Assembly (NCBI RefSeq): GCF_003264935.1
Contig: NZ_QLOE01000001.1
Location: 144,501 to 208,500, forward strand
Direction: 5' to 3'
Source: Methanothermobacter tenebrarum
GTDB lineage: Archaea; Methanobacteriota; Methanobacteria; Methanobacteriales; DSM-23052
Length of the DNA stretch: 64,000 bases
Numbering within the stretch: position 1 is the stretch's first letter; each line of letters opens with the position of its first letter. The position numbers were made by a program, and so were the translations under genes. Below are positions 20,455-31,478 of the stretch, piece after piece. The notes beneath the pieces were generated by a model. That model was not told the DNA's origin, made no database searches, and saw nothing but the letters and a program-made list of their open reading frames with translations.

Positions 20455-20907
20455 ATGGAAGAAGAATTCAAACACATAGTACGTATAGCCAGAAAGGACT
20501 TAGATGGTAATAAGACAATAGAACATGCACTCACAGATATTAAAGGCGTTGGTAAGGCCTTCGCCAAGGCTATAGTAAGCGTCCTTGGATTTGACGGCCA
20601 GAAAAGGATAGGATATTTGTCAGAGGATGAGATAACAAGGTTAGAGGAAGCGCTTAAAAAGCCTGAAGAATATAATATCCCTGATTGGATGATGAATCGC
20701 CGCCAAGATTATGAAACAGGCGAAGACAAACACCTAATCGAGGCAGATCTTGAAATGAGCCTCAGAGAAGACTTGAACCGTCTGAAAAAGATAAGAAGCT
20801 ACAGGGGTATAAGACACGAACTAGGCCTCCCAGTAAGGGGCCAGAGGACAAAATCAACCTTCAGAAAAGGACAATCTGTAGGTGTTAGAAGAAGGAAGAG
20901 AAAATAA
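20455..20907 (+). CDS. rps13: Ribosomal protein uS13
   Basis: Small-subunit head protein contacting uL5 and tRNA. 150 residues from [20 protein letters not shown]; helix-two-turn-helix [18 protein letters not shown] and basic end [20 protein letters not shown]. The open frame starts at 20398, but CGGAGGTTA just upstream fixes ATG 20455. First gene of the alpha-operon-like segment. Confidence 0.96.
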   Translation: MEEEFKHIVRIARKDLDGNKTIEHALTDIKGVGKAFAKAIVSVLGFDGQKRIGYLSEDEITRLEEALKKPEEYNIPDWMMNRRQDYETGEDKHLIEADLEMSLREDLNRLKKIRSYRGIRHELGLPVRGQRTKSTFRKGQSVGVRRRKRK

Positions 20908-20922
20908 AAGGGGAGATATAAT

Positions 20923-21441
20923 ATGGGACACCCAAGAAAACCCCGTAAAAAGTATGACACTCCACCCCATCCATGGAATGCTGAAAGAATAAAAGAAGAA
21001 AACAGACTACTCACAAAATACGGGTTAAAGAACAAAAAAGAGATATGGAAGGCCGAGACAATGATTAGAAGATATAGGAGGGATGCAAGGCATCTCCTAG
21101 GCCTCCCAGAAGAACAGACAAGAAATGAGAGGGAACAACTCCTAGGACACCTTAAAAGGATGGGTATACTATCAGATGATGCTAAACTAGAAGATGTTCT
21201 TAATTTAACAATCGAAGACGTGCTTAAACGCAGACTACAAACCATGGTATATGAAAAAGGACTTGCAAGAACAATAAGACAAGCAAGACAGATGATAGTA
21301 CATGGACACATAGCCTTGGATGGTGGTAAAGTCAACGCCCCAGGCTACCTAGTAAAAAAAGGTGAAGAGGATAAGATAGGATTCTATCCATTATCACCAA
21401 TGAAAGAACAGGTAGAATCCAAGGCTGAAGATACAGAATAG
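20923..21441 (+). CDS. rps4: Ribosomal protein uS4
   Basis: Early-assembly protein of the small subunit. 172 residues in the short archaeal form; N-terminus [18 protein letters not shown], the S4 RNA-binding domain [20 protein letters not shown] and [30 protein letters not shown] precedes ATG. Confidence 0.96.
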   Translation: MGHPRKPRKKYDTPPHPWNAERIKEENRLLTKYGLKNKKEIWKAETMIRRYRRDARHLLGLPEEQTRNEREQLLGHLKRMGILSDDAKLEDVLNLTIEDVLKRRLQTMVYEKGLARTIRQARQMIVHGHIALDGGKVNAPGYLVKKGEEDKIGFYPLSPMKEQVESKAEDTE

Positions 21442-21453
21442 GGGGGCAGTAGA

Positions 21454-21855
21454 ATGGCCAAGGCTAAAGGAAAAGAAAAATGGGGTATAGCCCACATCTA
21501 CTCATCATTCAACAACACGATAATCACAATAACAGATATTACAGGGGCCGAGACCGTGACACAATGGTCTGGTGGAAGAGTTGTGAGGGCTGACAGACAA
21601 GAAGCTTCACCATTCGCTGCAATGGAAGCAGCCACCAGGGCAGCTGAGGACGCCAAAGAAAAAGGCATCACAGGATTACACATAAAGGTCAGGGCACCTG
21701 GAGGAAACGGGCCAAGGACGCCCGGACCCGGTGCACAGGCGGCTATAAGAGCCCTAGCCCGTGCAGGTTTAAAAATAGGTAAAATAGAGGATGTCACGCC
21801 AATACCACATGATGGTACAGGGAGACCTGGAGGCAGGAGAGGGAGAAGGGTCTAA
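21454..21855 (+). CDS. rps11: Ribosomal protein uS11
   Basis: Platform protein of the small subunit near the mRNA exit. 133 residues with [39 protein letters not shown] and the C-terminal [17 protein letters not shown]. All features are standard; rpoD starts two bases after the stop. Confidence 0.97.
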   Translation: MAKAKGKEKWGIAHIYSSFNNTIITITDITGAETVTQWSGGRVVRADRQEASPFAAMEAATRAAEDAKEKGITGLHIKVRAPGGNGPRTPGPGAQAAIRALARAGLKIGKIEDVTPIPHDGTGRPGGRRGRRV

Positions 21856-21856
21856 A

Positions 21857-22642
21857 ATGGATATAAACATGAAAGAAAAATCAGAGAATGAAATAACCCT
21901 TATTATAAAGGATGCTGACACATCATTTGTCAATGCTATAAGAAGAACCAGCATGACAGAAGTTCCCAAAATAGCAATAGAATACGTTAACATAATAAAA
22001 AATGACTCATCCATGTTCGATGAGATCGTAGCACACAGACTCGGTCTAATCCCGCTAAAATCGGATAAAGAAGCGATAAACGGTATCCTAATGCCAAGTG
22101 AATGCGACTGCGAAGACTACTGTCCAAGATGCAGCGTATCCCTAACATTAAAAAAGAAAGGCCCAGGAATCGTCTACTCAAAGGATCTAGTATCAGAAGA
22201 TGAAAAAATAGTACCAGTATATGACACCATACCAATCCTAAAACTTAGAGAGGATGAAGAGATAGAATTAGAGGCCATAGCACAACTTGGCATTGGAATG
22301 GAACATGCCAAATGGAAGCCCACCACAGCATGCGCATACAAATACTATCCAATGATAACCATAGGAGAAGAATGCGAACAATGCTATGAATGCGTAAAAG
22401 CATGCCCCAAGGGGATCCTAGAAGAAGGACCCGAAAAACCCAAGGTAGTTAACATTGAAGATTGCACAATGTGTAAAACTTGTATGAGAGCATGTGACAG
22501 AGGAGCCATAAAAGTGGGATACAAAGAAGGATCATTCATCTTCAAAATAGAAACAGACGGTTCAATACCACCAGAAGAAGTCCTAAAAAGGGCATGTGAC
22601 ATCCTAATGGAAAAGGCAGACAACATAACAAAAGCAGTTTAA
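21857..22642 (+). CDS. rpoD: RNA polymerase subunit Rpo3 (RpoD) with two 4Fe-4S motifs
   Basis: Alpha-like assembly platform of archaeal RNA polymerase (pairs with Rpo11). 261 residues from [15 protein letters not shown]; dimerisation block [20 protein letters not shown], a [11 protein letters not shown] cluster, then a ferredoxin-like insert with [14 protein letters not shown] and [14 protein letters not shown], each a full 4Fe-4S motif. Many archaeal Rpo3 proteins keep one or none, so both being intact is notable. The frame opens earlier (21791) but rps11 occupies that region. Confidence 0.95.
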   Translation: MDINMKEKSENEITLIIKDADTSFVNAIRRTSMTEVPKIAIEYVNIIKNDSSMFDEIVAHRLGLIPLKSDKEAINGILMPSECDCEDYCPRCSVSLTLKKKGPGIVYSKDLVSEDEKIVPVYDTIPILKLREDEEIELEAIAQLGIGMEHAKWKPTTACAYKYYPMITIGEECEQCYECVKACPKGILEEGPEKPKVVNIEDCTMCKTCMRACDRGAIKVGYKEGSFIFKIETDGSIPPEEVLKRACDILMEKADNITKAV

Positions 22643-22655
22643 GGAGGATTATAAA

Positions 22656-23021
22656 GTGGCGAAAAAGATTACAAAGACAAACCCCAACCTCATCAAACTT
22701 ATACGCACCCTTAAAAGGAAATCATCACAAGAAAATGTGGCAATATGGAAAGACATCGCCAAGAGATTGGAAAAACCCACAAGACAAATGGCAGAAGTTA
22801 ACATATCAAGAATAAACAGGCACACAACCGAGAACGATACAATAATAGTCCCAGGTAAAGTACTGGGAACAGGCAGACTAGACCACAAGGTTAAAATAGC
22901 AGCATGGAAATTTTCAAAAACAGCAAAGGATAAAATAAGAGAGGCGAAAGGCCAACACCTCACAATAGAAGAAATATTAGAAGAAAACCCAAAAGGCTCC
23001 AATATAAAAATAATAGTATAA
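22656..23021 (+). CDS. rpl18e: Ribosomal protein eL18 (GTG start)
   Basis: Archaeal/eukaryal large-subunit protein related to bacterial L15. 121 residues: [43 protein letters not shown] 22656 follows AAGGAGGATT at a good distance. Ends 13 nt before rpl13. Confidence 0.94.
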   Translation: MAKKITKTNPNLIKLIRTLKRKSSQENVAIWKDIAKRLEKPTRQMAEVNISRINRHTTENDTIIVPGKVLGTGRLDHKVKIAAWKFSKTAKDKIREAKGQHLTIEEILEENPKGSNIKIIV

Positions 23022-23034
23022 AGGGGTTACCATC

Positions 23035-23457
23035 ATGATCATCAATGGCGAAGGACATATCCTAGGAAGACTCGCAAGTATTGTGAGCAAAAAATTACTC
23101 CAAGGCGAAAAAGTAGTAGTCCTCAACACAGACAAAATAATCATCACAGGATCAAAAGAATGGGCCCACAAAAAATACAAACAGAGAATAGATAGATCAA
23201 GCATATCAAACCCTAGAAGGATGGGCCCCAAGTATCCCAGGAGACCCGATGACATATTCAGGCGAACAGTAAGGGGAATGCTACCATACAAGAAGGCGAA
23301 GGGCAGAGAAGCCTTTAAACGCCTAAGAGCCTATGTAGGCGTTCCAAGAGAATACAAGGATGCGGAGTTAACCCAGATACCAGAAGCTAAAAGATCACCC
23401 ATCCGCAAAGGAGTGAAATTAGGTGAAATATCAAGGCTACTAGGCGCCAAATTTTAA
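23035..23457 (+). CDS. rpl13: Ribosomal protein uL13
   Basis: Large-subunit protein, 140 residues. [20 protein letters not shown] at the N-terminus, [20 protein letters not shown] and [20 protein letters not shown] in the middle are archaeal L13 hallmarks. AAGGGGTTACC precedes ATG. In operon with rps9, as in nearly all prokaryotes. Confidence 0.96.
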   Translation: MIINGEGHILGRLASIVSKKLLQGEKVVVLNTDKIIITGSKEWAHKKYKQRIDRSSISNPRRMGPKYPRRPDDIFRRTVRGMLPYKKAKGREAFKRLRAYVGVPREYKDAELTQIPEAKRSPIRKGVKLGEISRLLGAKF

Positions 23458-23481
23458 AAAGAAAGATTTGGAGTGGCTATA

Positions 23482-23886
23482 ATGAAAAAGATAGTACATA
23501 CAAGTGGAAAAAGGAAAACAGCCATTGCAAGGGCAACATTCTATGAGGGTAAAGGTAGAGTGAGGATCAACAAAACACCAGTAGAATTATACCAGCCCGA
23601 ACTCGCCCGCCTCAAAATATTAGAACCCCTAAAATTAGCCGGTGAAGAAATCACAAAAAACATAGACATAAAAGTGAATGTAAGAGGCGGGGGTATCATG
23701 GGACAAGCAGAAGCCGCCAGGATGGCCATAGCAAGGGGCCTTATACAATGGACCAATGACATGGAACTTAAGGAAAAATTCTCACAATATGACCGTACCA
23801 TGCTCGTCGGAGACCCAAGACGCTCAGAGCCCAAAAAATATGGTGGCAGAGGGGCTAGGGCTCGAAGACAAAAGAGCTATCGATAA
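23482..23886 (+). CDS. rps9: Ribosomal protein uS9
   Basis: Small-subunit head protein whose C-terminal Arg reaches the P site. 134 residues from [20 protein letters not shown] to the invariant end [29 protein letters not shown] in the centre. A GTG at 23473 is in frame, but it forms part of the GGAGTGG site used by ATG 23482. Confidence 0.95.
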   Translation: MKKIVHTSGKRKTAIARATFYEGKGRVRINKTPVELYQPELARLKILEPLKLAGEEITKNIDIKVNVRGGGIMGQAEAARMAIARGLIQWTNDMELKEKFSQYDRTMLVGDPRRSEPKKYGGRGARARRQKSYR

Positions 23887-23900
23887 ACTTATATATTTTC
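23887..23900 (+). promoter_or_regulatory. TATA box for rpoN
   Basis: ACTTATATATTTTC directly follows the rps9 stop codon and is centred about 38 nt before the rpoN ATG. With the usual 24-26 nt spacing, transcription would start near 23918 and give a leader just long enough for AAAGGAGGAG. It suggests an internal promoter giving rpoN-tRNA-rpoK transcripts independent of the ribosomal genes. Confidence 0.55.
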
Positions 23901-23930
23901 CTAAAACTAATTAGATTAAAGGAGGAGAAG

Positions 23931-24098
23931 ATGATCCCCATAAGATGTTTCAGTTGCGGAAAACCAATATCCGCATATTTTAATGAATACCATGAAAGAG
24001 TAAAAGATGGTGAAAGCCCAAAGGAAGTGCTCGATGATTTGGGATTAAAAAGATACTGTTGCAGGCGCATGTTAATTTCACATGTCGACACATGGTAG
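23931..24098 (+). CDS. rpoN: RNA polymerase subunit Rpo10 (RpoN)
   Basis: 55-residue zinc-bundle subunit homologous to eukaryal RPB10, needed to assemble the Rpo3/Rpo11 platform. [17 protein letters not shown] supplies the first CxxC pair (C6, C9), and RYCCRRM the adjacent Cys pair (C43, C44), all zinc ligands. Strong ribosome binding site AAAGGAGGAGAAG. Stop TAG is 15 nt before tRNA-Pro. Confidence 0.96.
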   Translation: MIPIRCFSCGKPISAYFNEYHERVKDGESPKEVLDDLGLKRYCCRRMLISHVDTW

Positions 24099-24113
24099 AT
24101 CAAAGATTTGAGG

Positions 24114-24213
<100 letters not shown>

Positions 24214-24259
24214 TCAAAAAACCCCCCCATTCCACATATCTCATAGGAGGGAAAAATAG

Positions 24260-24427
24260 ATGAGTAAAATGACCCGATTTGAAAAGGCCAGGTTGATAGG
24301 GGCGAGGGCTCTTCAACTGGCAATGGGGGCTAAACCATTAGTAGATATCCCAGAGAGCAAAGACCCCATTGACATAGCCACCCTCGAACTTAAAAAAAGC
24401 GTTATACCATTAGCTGTTAGAAAATAA
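24260..24427 (+). CDS. rpoK: RNA polymerase subunit Rpo6 (RpoK)
   Basis: 55-residue homologue of RPB6/omega that stabilises the largest subunit. [20 protein letters not shown] at residues 4-23 and [13 protein letters not shown] at the end are diagnostic. AGGAGGG lies 9 nt before ATG. Separated from rpoN by the intron-containing tRNA gene. Confidence 0.95.
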   Translation: MSKMTRFEKARLIGARALQLAMGAKPLVDIPESKDPIDIATLELKKSVIPLAVRK

Positions 24428-24431
24428 AAAG

Positions 24432-24476
24432 AACTCTAAAAAAATCAACCACTATTTCTACCCATTTTTTAGAGTT
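24432..24476 (+). terminator. Possible terminator or attenuator between rpoK and eno
   Basis: Perfect 12-bp inverted repeat AACTCTAAAAAA (24432-24443) and TTTTTTAGAGTT (24465-24476) with a 21-nt spacer, followed by T-rich sequence, 4 nt after the rpoK stop. Archaeal termination mostly needs U-runs, which are also here. It lies 25 nt before the enolase start, so partial termination is possible. Confidence 0.45.
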
Positions 24477-24500
24477 TTTCCATGAAAAAGAGGTGTTCAT

Positions 24501-25754
24501 GTGGAGACTGTTATTGAAGATGTTAGGGTAAGAAAAATATTAGACAGTAGGGGAAACCCTACAATAGAAGTAGATGTTATAACATGGAATGGTTTCGGAC
24601 GTGCAGCAGCACCCAGCGGCGCCAGCACAGGAACCAGAGAAGTTGTAGCATTCCCAGAAGGCGGAGTCGACAAGGTAATAAGCGAACTAGAGGATGTCAT
24701 ATCATCTGAATTGATAGGAATGGACGCCGAATACCTTGAAGACATAGACCTCATACTAAAAGAGATAGACGGGACAGAAAACCTATCCAATATTGGTGGG
24801 AATACCACAGTGGCGGTTTCAATGGCAGCAGCCAAGGCAGCCGCATCATCATACAACCTACCATTGTATAAGTTCCTTGGGGGTAATTTCGCAACAAGCA
24901 TACCATACCCACTAGGGAACATGATAAATGGGGGAGCACACGCCGGAAAACACGCCCCAGACATCCAAGAATTCCTAGTAATCCCAAAGGGTGCTGAAAG
25001 TATCCAAGAAGCCGTATTCGCAAACTCAAAGGTCCACGCAAGGATACGAGAACTAATACAAGCCAAAGACCCTGAATTCACAGGGGGTAAAGGCGACGAA
25101 GGAGGATGGGCCCCTAAAATATCCAATTATGAGGCCCTAGAAATACAAGCAAGAGCCTGTGAAGAAATAGGAGACGAAACAGGTGTCGAAATAAGACCAT
25201 CACTCGATTTCGCAGCCACCGAACTCTGGAACTCCAAAGAAGAAAAATACATTTACAAGCAAGAAAACATAAAACGCGACACAGGCGAACAAATAGAATT
25301 CGTCAAAGAACTAATAAAAACCTATAAGATGTTCTTCATAGAAGATCCACTACACGAATCAGACTTCCAAGGATTCGCACAACTAACAAAAGAAATTGGC
25401 GACAAGTGCATAATTTGCGGAGACGACATCTTCGTAACAAACAGTGAAATACTCAAAAAAGGAATCGAAATAGGCGCCGCAAACGCCATAATCATAAAAC
25501 CAAACCAGATAGGCACGCTAACAGACACATACAAAACAGTAAAACTAGCAAAAGAAAACAATTACATCCCCGTAGTGTCTCACAGATCAGGAGAAACAAC
25601 AGACGAAACCATAGCACACCTAGCAGTAGCATTCTCAGCCCCAATAATAAAAACCGGGGCCATAGGCGGTGAAAGAATAGCCAAACTAAACGAACTCATA
25701 AGAATCCAAGAAGAAATACCCTACGCTAGGATGGCGAAACTACCAGAGAGGTGA
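24501..25754 (+). CDS. eno: Enolase (GTG start)
   Basis: Interconverts 2-phosphoglycerate and phosphoenolpyruvate. 417 residues. [16 protein letters not shown] at the N-terminus, APSGASTG loop, Mg-binding [10 protein letters not shown] and GDDIFVTN, and catalytic [13 protein letters not shown] and [10 protein letters not shown] are all present. GTG 24501 follows AGGTGTTC. Ends with GAGAGGTGA, which also forms the rps2 ribosome binding site. Confidence 0.96.
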   Translation: METVIEDVRVRKILDSRGNPTIEVDVITWNGFGRAAAPSGASTGTREVVAFPEGGVDKVISELEDVISSELIGMDAEYLEDIDLILKEIDGTENLSNIGGNTTVAVSMAAAKAAASSYNLPLYKFLGGNFATSIPYPLGNMINGGAHAGKHAPDIQEFLVIPKGAESIQEAVFANSKVHARIRELIQAKDPEFTGGKGDEGGWAPKISNYEALEIQARACEEIGDETGVEIRPSLDFAATELWNSKEEKYIYKQENIKRDTGEQIEFVKELIKTYKMFFIEDPLHESDFQGFAQLTKEIGDKCIICGDDIFVTNSEILKKGIEIGAANAIIIKPNQIGTLTDTYKTVKLAKENNYIPVVSHRSGETTDETIAHLAVAFSAPIIKTGAIGGERIAKLNELIRIQEEIPYARMAKLPER

Positions 25755-25759
25755 TATAC

Positions 25760-26356
25760 TTGGCAGAACTCCTAATCCCATTGGACAAATACCTAGCAGC
25801 AGGCCTACATATCGGCACACAACAAAAAACAGTCGACATGGAAAAATACATTTACCGTGTAAGATCAGACGGCCTATACGTATTAGATATTAGGAAAACA
25901 AATGACAGGATCATAGCAGCCGCAAAATTCTTGGCAAAATACGAACCAGATGACATACTCGCAGTATCAACAAGACAATACGGGCAAAAACCCGTGAAAA
26001 AGTTCGGGGAAATAACCGGGGCGAAAACAATCCCAGGCAGATTCATCCCAGGGACTTTAACAAACCCGAACTTCCCAAAATTCATAGAACCCAAGGTACT
26101 CGTCGCAACAGACCCAAGAGCAGACTCACAAGCCATAATAGAAGCAAAACAAGTGAACATACCAGTAGTCGCCCTATGCGATACCGAAAACTTACTAGGG
26201 AACGTGGACATTGCCATACCAGTGAACAACAAAGGTAGAAAAGCCCTAGCATTAGTCTACTGGCTGCTCACAAGACAATTCCTCAGAGAAAAAGGCATAC
26301 TAAAAGAAGACGAGGACCTTGATGTTCCCCCAACAGAATTCGAAGTAAAGATATGA
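25760..26356 (+). CDS. rps2: Ribosomal protein uS2 (TTG start)
   Basis: Last-assembling small-subunit protein, about 198 residues. [20 protein letters not shown] and TQYG-type strand, [26 protein letters not shown] and [20 protein letters not shown] are typical. The frame opens with GTG 25751, but that codon is inside the GAGGTGAT ribosome binding site; TTG 25760 is at the right distance and fits relatives. Confidence 0.93.
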   Translation: MAELLIPLDKYLAAGLHIGTQQKTVDMEKYIYRVRSDGLYVLDIRKTNDRIIAAAKFLAKYEPDDILAVSTRQYGQKPVKKFGEITGAKTIPGRFIPGTLTNPNFPKFIEPKVLVATDPRADSQAIIEAKQVNIPVVALCDTENLLGNVDIAIPVNNKGRKALALVYWLLTRQFLREKGILKEDEDLDVPPTEFEVKI

Positions 26357-26365
26357 TGTGATCTT

Positions 26366-27199
26366 ATGAAAAGAAACCCTGCAGTAGCAGGAACATTTTA
26401 TGAAGCCGAAGAAAGCGCCCTAAGAAAAAGGATAGAATGGTGCTTCCACCATAAACTAGGCCCGGGAAAAATACCAAAAATAGGGGATAAAAGGAGACTA
26501 AAAGCTGTCATAGCACCCCATGCAGGTTACATGTATTCAGGGCCAGTGGCAGCCCACACCTACCATGAGGTTGCAGCCGATGGCTTCCCTGAAACCTTCA
26601 TAATATTATGTCCAAACCATACAGGTATGGGCTCAGGCATATCCATGATGTCAAAAGGGGAATGGATAACACCACTAGGCCCTGTTAAAATCGATGAAAA
26701 CCTTGCACAGGAACTCCTAGAAGCCTCTGGGATAATAGATATGGACGAATCAGCTCACATAGGGGAGCATAGTTGCGAAGTCCACCTACCATTCCTACAA
26801 TATTTCAATCAAAACTTTAAGATAGTACCCATTTGCATGTGGATGCAAGACCTTGAAACAGCAAAAGAAATAGGAAATGCGATAACAGATGCAAGTTCTG
26901 GAAAGGATGTTCTGATCATAGCAAGTACAGATTTCACACACTATGAACCAGCCGAGGCCGCATACAAGAAAGACCAGAAAGTCCTTGAAGCCATATTAGC
27001 ATTAGATGAGGATAGGATGTATGAACGGATTTACCAGTACAATGTTAGCATGTGTGGTTATGGTCCAGTAGCGGCTTCCATCATCGCAGCCAAGGGACTT
27101 GGAGCTACCCGGGGCAAACTCCTAAAATACGCAACCAGTGGTGATATAACAGGTGACAGCTCATCAGTTGTGGGATACGCATCAGTCATCCTCGAATAA
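26366..27199 (+). CDS. MEMO1-family protein
   Basis: 277 residues of the MEMO family (structurally related to extradiol dioxygenases and class III catalytic domains). Markers: RNPAVAGTFYEAEESALRKR at the start, APHAGYMYSGPVAAHTY with the conserved His, ILCPNHTGMGSGISMMSKG, EHSCEVHLPFL, and STDFTHYE. The function in archaea is not established. It lies between rps2 and mevalonate kinase, as in other Methanobacteriales. Confidence 0.9.
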   Translation: MKRNPAVAGTFYEAEESALRKRIEWCFHHKLGPGKIPKIGDKRRLKAVIAPHAGYMYSGPVAAHTYHEVAADGFPETFIILCPNHTGMGSGISMMSKGEWITPLGPVKIDENLAQELLEASGIIDMDESAHIGEHSCEVHLPFLQYFNQNFKIVPICMWMQDLETAKEIGNAITDASSGKDVLIIASTDFTHYEPAEAAYKKDQKVLEAILALDEDRMYERIYQYNVSMCGYGPVAASIIAAKGLGATRGKLLKYATSGDITGDSSSVVGYASVILE

Positions 27200-27228
27200 C
27201 CCAAGGGGACAACCTTCCGGTGGTTCTA

Positions 27229-28182
27229 ATGGATTCAATGGCCTCTGCACCGGGTAAAGCCATCCTATTCGGGGAACATGCCGTAGTTTATGATAAACCA
27301 GCCATAGCACTCGCAATAAACAAGAGAGCCACCATAACCATCAAAGAATCCCATAAAGATTATACTAGTATAAAATCTGATAATATCGGCCTCGAAGCCA
27401 TAATCAGCCCAGAAACCGGATTAAAATTAAAGAAGGGCGAAATAGGCATCCTAAATTATATCCTCAAGGCTCTGGAGTTTTATCATGATTCCAAGCCCAT
27501 CAAAATAAAACTTGAAATCGAAATACCCATAGGGGCTGGTTTAGGCTCATCAGCCGCAGTTACAGTCGCCACAATAGCAGCACTCGACAAATACCACAAA
27601 AGAAAAACCACACTACCTTCAATCGCCAAAAGAGCCCACAAGGTCGAATTAGAAGTTCAAGGTGCTGCAAGTCCACTAGACACATCCATATCAACACACG
27701 GAGGCCTAATATACCTCAACGAGGAGAAAAAAATAGACCAAATCAAAGGAGACCTTAAAGACTCCCTAGTTATAGGATACACCCAATCAGAAGATACTGC
27801 CAAGATGGTTAAACTCGTGAAAGAACGGATGGAACGCCACCCTACCATTATAAACCATATCATGGACGCCATAGCACACACCACAAAAAAGGCAAAAAAA
27901 GCACTGGAAACCAATGATAAAGAATGCCTTGGAGAACTAATGAACATAAACCAGGGCCTATTAGACGCGATAGGTGTCAACACCCGCAGCCTATCAGATA
28001 TGATATACACTAGTAGAGAAGCAGGGGCACTAGGCTCCAAAATAACAGGAGCAGGCGGCGGCGGGAGTATAATAGCATACTCACCCAATAGGACAAGAAA
28101 AATCATAGAAACCCTAAAAAGAAAAGGATATAATGCCATGAAAGCAGACCCTTCAAAAAAGGGAGTGATCATAGAACACTAA
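27229..28182 (+). CDS. mvk: Mevalonate kinase
   Basis: Phosphorylates mevalonate, first kinase of the archaeal isoprenoid pathway. 317 residues of the GHMP family: SAPGKAILFGEHAVVYDKPA, the ATP loop PIGAGLGSSAAVTVA, and the C-terminal KITGAGGGGSIIA. A GTG at 27220 and an ATG at 27238 are alternatives; CCGGTGGT upstream fits ATG 27229 best. Followed by isopentenyl phosphate kinase and isomerase, consistent with the archaeal mevalonate route. Confidence 0.93.
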   Translation: MDSMASAPGKAILFGEHAVVYDKPAIALAINKRATITIKESHKDYTSIKSDNIGLEAIISPETGLKLKKGEIGILNYILKALEFYHDSKPIKIKLEIEIPIGAGLGSSAAVTVATIAALDKYHKRKTTLPSIAKRAHKVELEVQGAASPLDTSISTHGGLIYLNEEKKIDQIKGDLKDSLVIGYTQSEDTAKMVKLVKERMERHPTIINHIMDAIAHTTKKAKKALETNDKECLGELMNINQGLLDAIGVNTRSLSDMIYTSREAGALGSKITGAGGGGSIIAYSPNRTRKIIETLKRKGYNAMKADPSKKGVIIEH

Positions 28183-28281
28183 ATTTAACTTAGAACACCA
28201 CTTAGAGTGGGCCCAATCTCCCATATAGTCCATCACTAGGTGTTTTTTCCAAACATGCTAAGAAGGGGGCAGGTGTGCGAA
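28183..28281 (+). other. Structured gap between mevalonate kinase and isopentenyl phosphate kinase
   Basis: The 99-nt gap contains GAACACC (about 28192) that can pair with GGTGTTT ahead of a T-run near 28240-28250, enclosing a small CACT-TAG-AGTG hairpin. It could be a terminator/attenuator or chance pairing. No gene was found in it. Confidence 0.3.
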
Positions 28282-29076
28282 TTGATCATATTAAAATTGG
28301 GTGGAAGCGTCATAACAAAAAAAGAGGCCCCAGAACCCACCTTAGACCATGAAAACCTTAAAAGGATTGCCGGGGAGATATCGGATTCCCTACCATCTTC
28401 TCTTATAATAGTCCATGGTGCAGGATCCTTCGGCCACCCCCTGGCGAAAAAGTATAGGATCGGAGCCCCAACAAGCCTTGAAGAATTGCAGAGGAAGATG
28501 ATGGGATTCTCAATAATACAAAGATGGGTTAAAATTTTAAATATTCATGTATGCGACGCATTAAGGAAGGAGGATATCCCAGTTGTTTCAATACAACCAT
28601 CATCTTTCATATTAGCATATAATGGGAGGATAAAACATGCAGATCCTAGGATAATAATCTCATACCTTGAAAGGGGCTTCATACCAGTAACCTATGGTGA
28701 TGTAGTGCTCGATACAGACGAAAACTTGAAAATGTCTGTACTTTCAGGCGACCAGATCATAAAATACCTCGGGGAAACACTAAAACCTGAAAAGGTTATA
28801 CTTGGAACAGACGTCGATGGAGTATTCGACAAAGACCCTAAAAAGTATCCAGACGCCAAACTTTTAGAACGGATAAAATCTCTTAAGGATATTAAATATC
28901 AGCCAGGAAAATCAGAGGACGTTACAGGGGCCATGCTGGGAAAGATAAAAGAACTCTTACTATTGGCTGAGAAAGGGGTGAATTCGGAGATAATTAATGC
29001 AAAGAAACCAGGGAATATTAAAAAGGCCCTTTTAGGCCAAAAGCTTAAAAAGACAATTATAGATGGGGATATATGA
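28282..29076 (+). CDS. Isopentenyl phosphate kinase (TTG start)
   Basis: Makes isopentenyl diphosphate from the monophosphate in the archaeal alternative mevalonate pathway. 264 residues of the amino acid kinase fold: (M)[28 protein letters not shown] with the catalytic His, [25 protein letters not shown] and [23 protein letters not shown] 28282 sits 5 nt after AGGTGT and matches the MTH47 family N-terminus; the ATG at 28240 would add 14 unrelated residues. Confidence 0.92.
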   Translation: MIILKLGGSVITKKEAPEPTLDHENLKRIAGEISDSLPSSLIIVHGAGSFGHPLAKKYRIGAPTSLEELQRKMMGFSIIQRWVKILNIHVCDALRKEDIPVVSIQPSSFILAYNGRIKHADPRIIISYLERGFIPVTYGDVVLDTDENLKMSVLSGDQIIKYLGETLKPEKVILGTDVDGVFDKDPKKYPDAKLLERIKSLKDIKYQPGKSEDVTGAMLGKIKELLLLAEKGVNSEIINAKKPGNIKKALLGQKLKKTIIDGDI

Positions 29077-30131
29077 TGATTTCAGATAGAAAATTGGAAC
29101 ACATACTTTTATGCACACATTATGATGTAGAATACAGAAAGGATACAGGATTCAAGGATGTTGAACTTGTACACCGCGCATTAACCCAAGTTAATTCTGA
29201 AGAGATCGACTTGAGCATAAAACTATTCGGGAAAGAATTAAAATCACCCATAATGATAACAGCTATAACAGGAGGTCATCCCGCGGCCTTTAATATAAAT
29301 AGGGCGCTTGCAAAGGCGGCTGAAAAATTGGGTATAGGATTAGGGGTTGGAAGCCAAAGAGCGGGTATAGAAGATCCCTCACTCAAGGCCACTTATACTA
29401 TTGCTAGGGAAGAGGCACCATCAACATTATTAATAGGGAATATCGGAGCGCCCCAAGTAGAATATGCAGAGGCTGCAGTCGAGATGATAGATGCAGACGC
29501 CCTGGCAATCCACTTAAACCCCCTACAGGAGTCCATACAACCAGGAGGTGACATAAACTCCAGTGGATTGGTAGACTCCATCAAAGGGATAGTGGAGAAT
29601 ATAAAAGTGCCAGTAATCGTAAAAGAAACAGGTGCTGGTATATGTGCAGAGGATGCCCTTAAATTAGAAGAGATAGGTGTGGCGGCCATAGACATTGCAG
29701 GGGCTGGAGGGACTAGCTGGGCTGCTGTTGAAACATACAGGGCCGAAGAAAAGCATCTTGGGAGATTATACTGGGATTGGGGCATACCAACAGCTGTGAG
29801 CACAGTGGAGGTTGCGGAGACGGTTAAAATACCAGTGATAGCATCAGGAGGGATAAGAAGTGGATTAGACGCTGCTAAGGCCATAGCATTAGGGGCTGAC
29901 GCTGTTGGGATAGCCTTACCAGTACTTAAGGAAGCTCAGAGGGGCTACAGGGAAGTTATCAGTGTAATAAGGAGGTTCAATGAGTCCCTGAAAGTGGCAA
30001 TGTACCTAGTGGGCGCTCAGAACATAGAAGAACTTAAAAAAGCCCCAATCGTGATAAAAGGCGAAACAAGAACATGGTTACATGAAAGGGGCTTTAACAC
30101 GTCAAAATATGCAAGGAGGCAACGACAGTGA
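29073..30131 (+). CDS. fni: Type 2 isopentenyl-diphosphate isomerase (FMN-dependent)
   Basis: Interconverts IPP and DMAPP using reduced FMN. 352 residues, TIM barrel: [74 protein letters not shown] and [20 protein letters not shown]. Start ATG 29073 overlaps the preceding stop as ATGATG. Part of the run of isoprenoid genes from 27.2 to 32.5 kb. Confidence 0.95.
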   Translation: MMISDRKLEHILLCTHYDVEYRKDTGFKDVELVHRALTQVNSEEIDLSIKLFGKELKSPIMITAITGGHPAAFNINRALAKAAEKLGIGLGVGSQRAGIEDPSLKATYTIAREEAPSTLLIGNIGAPQVEYAEAAVEMIDADALAIHLNPLQESIQPGGDINSSGLVDSIKGIVENIKVPVIVKETGAGICAEDALKLEEIGVAAIDIAGAGGTSWAAVETYRAEEKHLGRLYWDWGIPTAVSTVEVAETVKIPVIASGGIRSGLDAAKAIALGADAVGIALPVLKEAQRGYREVISVIRRFNESLKVAMYLVGAQNIEELKKAPIVIKGETRTWLHERGFNTSKYARRQRQ

Positions 30132-31477
30132 CCGTTGAGATCATCGCCATCGGAGGCTACGAAGAAGTGGGAAAAAACATGTCAGCAGTCAAAATAAACG
30201 ACGACGTAGTAATATTCGACATGGGAATACACCTTGACAGGGTACATGTACATGAAGATACCGACATTGCAAGGATGCACAGCCTAGACCTCATCGAAAG
30301 GGGTGTCATACCAGATGACACGCTCATGAGAGAAGTTAACGGGAAAGTAAGGGCAATAGTATTTACACACGGCCACTTAGACCACATCGGAGGGGTGGCG
30401 AAACTAGCCCACCGCTACAATGCACCTATAATAGGAACACCCTACACTATAGCGCTAATAGAACGCATAATAAAATCAGAGAGAAAATTCAACGTACCCA
30501 ATAGGTTAGAGGTTCTAAATGCTGGTGAAAAATGTCAACTATCACCTGAGATGACACTAGAATTTATAAATGTTACACATAGCATACCCCAGTCAGTCAT
30601 AGCAGCCCTACACACACCAGAGGGTATAATAGTATATGGTCTAGATTTCAAATTCGACGACCACCAGATAATATCACCACCCCCAGATTACCATCGCCTA
30701 AAGGAACTAGGACGTAAAGGAGTGCTGGCATTAATAGTGGAAACTACGAGAGTAGCTGACTCAGAGGAGGTTAAAACACCATCTGAGAAGGTTGCGAGGA
30801 TACTACTCGAGGATATAATGAAAAGACCACTCGAAGAAAAATCCGCCATGATAGTAACCACATTTTCATCACACATCGAGCGTATACAAGCCATAAGTGA
30901 CATAGCAAAAAAAAGCAACCGGCAAATACTTCTACTTGGAAGGTCAATGGAAAGATATTGCAGTCTAGCAGAATCCATGGGAATCCTGAAATTACCAGAA
31001 AATGCGAGCATATTCGGAAGTCCCAAATCAGTTAACAGGGCCCTCGCAAGGGCCGAGGCCAAAAGAGAAGATTATCTGCTCGTGACAACAGGACACCAGG
31101 GCGAACCAGACGCTCTGCTGCCTAGGATAGCCAATGGTAAAACGCAATTTAATGTAAAGCAAGGAGACAACATCATCATATCTGCGCCTGTCATACCCAA
31201 TCCAATGAATATAGCAAACCGCAACCTCATGGAGAAAAGACTCACATCAAATGGGGCTAGGATCTATACAAATGCTCACGTATCAGGGCATGCTGGTAAA
31301 GAGGATCACAGGGACTTCCTTAGGATGCTCAACCCAGTCCATGTAATCCCAGCCCACGGGGACATTTACATGTTATCAGCATACGCTGAACTCGCAGAAG
31401 AAGAAGGTTACAGGTTAGGTAACGACATCCACATATTAAGGAATGGACAAGCCCAAGTCTTCAATGGAGGGATCTGA
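30128..31477 (+). CDS. rnj: RNase J family ribonuclease (GTG start)
   Basis: Metallo-beta-lactamase/beta-CASP ribonuclease; archaeal homologues act as 5'-3' exonucleases in mRNA decay. 449 residues, shorter than bacterial RNase [18 protein letters not shown], zinc motif [10 protein letters not shown] (80-89), [22 protein letters not shown], and the beta-CASP end [15 protein letters not shown] and IPAHGD. Start overlaps fni by 4 nt. Genomic linkage to isoprenoid genes is conserved in the group. Confidence 0.9.
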   Translation: MTVEIIAIGGYEEVGKNMSAVKINDDVVIFDMGIHLDRVHVHEDTDIARMHSLDLIERGVIPDDTLMREVNGKVRAIVFTHGHLDHIGGVAKLAHRYNAPIIGTPYTIALIERIIKSERKFNVPNRLEVLNAGEKCQLSPEMTLEFINVTHSIPQSVIAALHTPEGIIVYGLDFKFDDHQIISPPPDYHRLKELGRKGVLALIVETTRVADSEEVKTPSEKVARILLEDIMKRPLEEKSAMIVTTFSSHIERIQAISDIAKKSNRQILLLGRSMERYCSLAESMGILKLPENASIFGSPKSVNRALARAEAKREDYLLVTTGHQGEPDALLPRIANGKTQFNVKQGDNIIISAPVIPNPMNIANRNLMEKRLTSNGARIYTNAHVSGHAGKEDHRDFLRMLNPVHVIPAHGDIYMLSAYAELAEEEGYRLGNDIHILRNGQAQVFNGGI

Positions 31478-31478
31478 T

